This document shows positions 61,499 through 64,000 of a stretch of DNA of 64,000 nt, piece after piece. The translations under genes were made by a program, and so were the position numbers. The stretch covers positions 62,001 to 126,000 of the forward strand of contig JBFWMF010000007.1 of the NCBI GenBank assembly GCA_050251735.1, read 5' to 3'. This stretch comes from Desulfitobacterium sp050251735. GTDB taxonomy: Bacteria; Bacillota; Desulfitobacteriia; Desulfitobacteriales; Desulfitobacteriaceae. The notes beneath the pieces are model-generated. The model did no database searches. It was not told the origin of the DNA and saw only the letters and a program-made list of their open reading frames with translations. How positions within the stretch are numbered: position 1 is the stretch's first letter; every line of letters starts with the position of its first letter.

Positions 61499-63883
61499 AT
61501 GAGAAAAAGAAGACTAACGTTGATTCTATGTATCGTATTGTCGATGCTGATTCTGCCTATGAATGCTTTGGCTGCGAGTAATCCCACTACTCCTACTGGC
61601 TTAAAGGCCACAGTGATTAGTTCTACCCAAATCAATTTGTCTTGGGACCCTGTGAACACAGCTACCCAGTATTACATCTATCAGGCCAATTCACCCTCGG
61701 GAACTTACACTTACATAGGTGCAAGTAATGCCACCAGCTACGTGAATACGGCATTGAAGTCCAACACACCTTATTATTACAGAGTTCAGGCTCTAAACGG
61801 TAGCGGTGCTAGTGCATACTCAACGGAGGCTTGGGCGGTGACTCTTTCGGGGCCCTCTGGCTCAGGAAGTAATTTACCGATCTCAGACGAACGGATATCC
61901 GGAGCAGATCGTTACAAGACAGCCGTAGAAATCGCTAAAGTGGGGTGGAACACCTCCTACTATGCCATCATAGCTAGCGGGGAGAATTTTCCTGACGCTT
62001 TATGCGCAGCACCACTGGCCAAAAGATACAATGCACCAATTCTCCTCACCGCCAAGAATTCCTTGTCCACAGAAACAAAGAAACAACTGTTGGCCCTCAA
62101 CGTGAAAAACGCTGTGATTATTGGCGGTACTGGTGTAGTCACAGAAAACGTAGCCAATACCATTAAGAACCTAGGAATCAGCGTATCCCGGCTTGCTGGA
62201 GCTGATCGCTATGAAACCTCACTGAAGGTTGCTAAAGAAATGGGCAACTTTGACCAAGCCGTCATTGCTTCAGGCCTTAATTATCAAGATGTTTTATCCA
62301 TCGCGCCCATCGCTGCCGAGGCTGGCATGCCGATACTCTTGACTCCTAAGGACAGAGTCTCTAATGAACTTAAGAGGCTTTTGGATGAAAACACTGAGGA
62401 CACTTATGTTTTGGGAGACACGGGGACCATCAGCAATAACGTCTATTTGCAGCTCCCTTCACCAGAACGCTTGACAGGGGCGAATTGGTACGAGCTGAAT
62501 GTCAATATTCTGGAGGCATTTGAAAACCAATTAGATCTAAACACCATTTACCTAGCCACGGGGTCAGCTTACCCTGATGCGTTAGCCGGTTCAGTCTTGG
62601 CCTCTTTATCAGGCTCTCCCGTGATCTTAGTAAGTAATCCCCTGAAGCAAGCCACTCTTGATTTCCTCGAAGACTATAGTTCAGAGATTCGCAAGGTAGT
62701 AGCTTTTGGGGGAACAGGCGTCATATCTGAGAGTCTGCTTGACACGGTAACTTCCAAAGTCGGAAAAGGTAATGACTCCAATCTATCAACCACTAATTTA
62801 TCAGCAACTCCTTTAAGCGCCAGCCAAATCTATCTCACCTGGAACACAATGAACAAAGCTACCGCTTACAATGTTTTTAAATCCAACTCATATTCTGGCC
62901 ACTACGAGAGAATTGCGACCACTTCTACCCCCTATTATTCCGATGCTTTTCTATCCACAGGAACCACCTATTATTATAAAGTCCAGGCCGTTTACAGTAA
63001 CGAAACCGGTCCCTACTCGAATGTGGTTTATGCCACCACCCTTACTGTCAATAGTGCTCTGACCCAACCAACAAATGTTGCGGCAACAATCTTCAATGTT
63101 AATCAGATTAACTTAACCTGGGATACTGTCAGCAGTGCCGTCTACTATAATGTCTATCGAGCAACCTCCCCTAATGGTACCTATACTAGTGTTGCCTCGG
63201 TCAACACTCCATACTATTCGGACACGAACTTAACCGCAGGACTTACCTTTTATTATAAAATTCAAGCGGTGAACACTTCTTCCACTAGCCCTTACTCCGT
63301 CGTTGTCCACGCTCAGACTTTGTTGGACAACAATACCCTTGCCATACCAGCCAATGTAACAGCGACTGCGCTCAGCCCAAGTCAGATCCAAGTTAAGTGG
63401 GATAGTGTTACTAATGCTACCTACTATAATGTCTATCGCTCGACGACCCTACAAGGAACCTATGAGCTGGTCGCATCAGTGGTAACCCCCTTCCACATTG
63501 AGACGTCCTTAGCTCCAGGAACGATGTACTTCTATAAGGTGCAGCCGGGTAATACTGTAGGCGTAGGGAATTACTCAAATGTCGTTTATGCAGCCACTCA
63601 GTATAGTATTAGTAATATTGGAATACCTTCCAACATCAAGGTTACCCCACTAAGCGCGAGCCAGATCTTCTTGAATTGGGATACAGTGACTAATGCCACG
63701 TATTATAATATTTATAGAGCTACCACCAGTAATGGAACCTATAGCATAGTCGGTACCGTCAATACCCCGTACTTCTCTGATAATAGCCTAACGACCAGAC
63801 AGACCTATTATTATAAAGTTCAGGCCGGCAATACTACGACAACAGGTAGCCAATCCAGTACAGTATTCGGTACGACGAATTAG
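61499..63883 (+). CDS. CWB2 surface protein with five fibronectin type III repeats
   Basis: A 794-residue secreted protein. Signal peptide ends near NALAA. One FN3 domain (PTGLKATVISSTQINLSWD) comes first, then three CWB2 repeats (RISGADRYKTA, RLAGADRYETS, and a weak third RLTGANWYELN), and four more FN3 domains with highly similar cores (QINLTWDTVSSAVYYNVYRA, QIQVKWDSVTNATYYNVYRS, QIFLNWDTVTNATYYNIYRA). The FN3 similarity is visible at the DNA level, suggesting recent duplication. The frame extends upstream to 61448, inside the preceding gene; GGGAGG at 61485-61490 supports the ATG at 61499. Confidence 0.88.
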   Translation: MRKRRLTLILCIVLSMLILPMNALAASNPTTPTGLKATVISSTQINLSWDPVNTATQYYIYQANSPSGTYTYIGASNATSYVNTALKSNTPYYYRVQALNGSGASAYSTEAWAVTLSGPSGSGSNLPISDERISGADRYKTAVEIAKVGWNTSYYAIIASGENFPDALCAAPLAKRYNAPILLTAKNSLSTETKKQLLALNVKNAVIIGGTGVVTENVANTIKNLGISVSRLAGADRYETSLKVAKEMGNFDQAVIASGLNYQDVLSIAPIAAEAGMPILLTPKDRVSNELKRLLDENTEDTYVLGDTGTISNNVYLQLPSPERLTGANWYELNVNILEAFENQLDLNTIYLATGSAYPDALAGSVLASLSGSPVILVSNPLKQATLDFLEDYSSEIRKVVAFGGTGVISESLLDTVTSKVGKGNDSNLSTTNLSATPLSASQIYLTWNTMNKATAYNVFKSNSYSGHYERIATTSTPYYSDAFLSTGTTYYYKVQAVYSNETGPYSNVVYATTLTVNSALTQPTNVAATIFNVNQINLTWDTVSSAVYYNVYRATSPNGTYTSVASVNTPYYSDTNLTAGLTFYYKIQAVNTSSTSPYSVVVHAQTLLDNNTLAIPANVTATALSPSQIQVKWDSVTNATYYNVYRSTTLQGTYELVASVVTPFHIETSLAPGTMYFYKVQPGNTVGVGNYSNVVYAATQYSISNIGIPSNIKVTPLSASQIFLNWDTVTNATYYNIYRATTSNGTYSIVGTVNTPYFSDNSLTTRQTYYYKVQAGNTTTTGSQSSTVFGTTN

Positions 63884-63915
63884 AGAATCGGAGTCATAGC
63901 AAAGGAGGAAGCTAC

Positions 63916-64000
63916 TTGAAAAGAATGCTCGCATCCATTCTGCTGATCACGCTGATATTGGCTAGCACAACCCATATCGCACAGGCAGCAGAGGATACCT
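63916..64000 (+). CDS. N-terminus of a secreted protein, 3' truncated by the window
   Basis: A TTG start behind AAAGGAGG (63901-63908) opens 28 codons to the window end, giving a charged start, a hydrophobic run (ILLITLILAST) and a probable signal-peptidase site AQAAED. It continues the series of exported surface proteins in the same direction, but nothing of the mature domain is visible. Confidence 0.7.
   Translation, partial: MKRMLASILLITLILASTTHIAQAAEDT

Overview
The window reads as a chromosomal segment of a low/mid-GC, anaerobic, monoderm Firmicute of the Desulfitobacterium/Desulfosporosinus type. The inference rests on Gram-positive ribosome binding sites (AGGAGG-like) before nearly every gene, a CtsR box, SdpR/SdpI, six proteins carrying the cell-wall-binding repeat 2 (CWB2) module, a FadF/EMO-type FeS quinone reductase next to EtfBA, and many intergenic palindromes. 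The genus is an inference by resemblance; no rRNA or tRNA gene is present to anchor it.

Layout. 1-12.2 kb: a fatty-acid/acyl-CoA beta-oxidation module (EtfB partial, EtfA, a broken FadR-like TetR regulator, a fused 3-hydroxyacyl-CoA dehydrogenase/enoyl-CoA hydratase, thiolase, acyl-CoA dehydrogenase, CoA-transferase and a membrane FeS oxidoreductase). It appears to run from acyl-CoA to acetyl-CoA, with electrons passed via ETF to the menaquinone pool. 12.2-16.6 kb: a small zinc-ribbon-like protein, an MBL hydrolase and two tandem DUF445 membrane proteins. 16.6-21.8 kb: a TetR-controlled RND efflux operon with a clear promoter/operator. 21.8-25.5 kb: a GntR/FCD regulator divergent from a glcD-glcF type 2-hydroxyacid dehydrogenase pair with a matching operator. 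25.8-28.4 kb: a soluble chemoreceptor, a CtsR-controlled clpP and galU. 28.7-33 kb: two secreted/anchored proteins of unknown function, an approximately 480-nt candidate structured RNA ending in a perfect terminator, an orphan sdpR-sdpI pair, and an MNT/HEPN toxin-antitoxin locus whose HEPN gene is truncated.

33-49 kb is a cell-envelope glycan region: a CWB2 lytic transglycosylase, a CapD/PglF-like dehydratase, and a WbpA-WbpB-WbpD-like set on the plus strand. It converges on a minus-strand operon encoding a WbpE-like aminotransferase, a Wzy/ligase-like protein, two glycosyltransferases and a Wzx-like flippase. An AT-rich DUF4143-type ATPase gene sits between the two arms. The WbpA/B/D/E set predicts an acidic diacetamido-uronic acid sugar. 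49-64 kb holds a RelBE-like module, then a run of CWB2 surface proteins: a GH18 hydrolase, an amidase, a large putative S-layer protein with a long structured leader, a Wzy/WaaL-like protein, an Ig-like/LRR protein and a fibronectin-III protein. A further secreted protein runs off the end.

Beyond the genes, the window holds nine loci with a short palindrome family built on GGGACCTG(A/T)CCCC, one of them inside a glycosyltransferase reading frame. It also holds two long imperfect palindromes of about 180-215 bp between fadA and the acyl-CoA dehydrogenase gene, one with a half copy 38 kb away. The S-layer leader can form mutually exclusive stems. The most promising undescribed items are the candidate structured RNA at about 29.43-29.91 kb, the S-layer leader and the palindromic elements.
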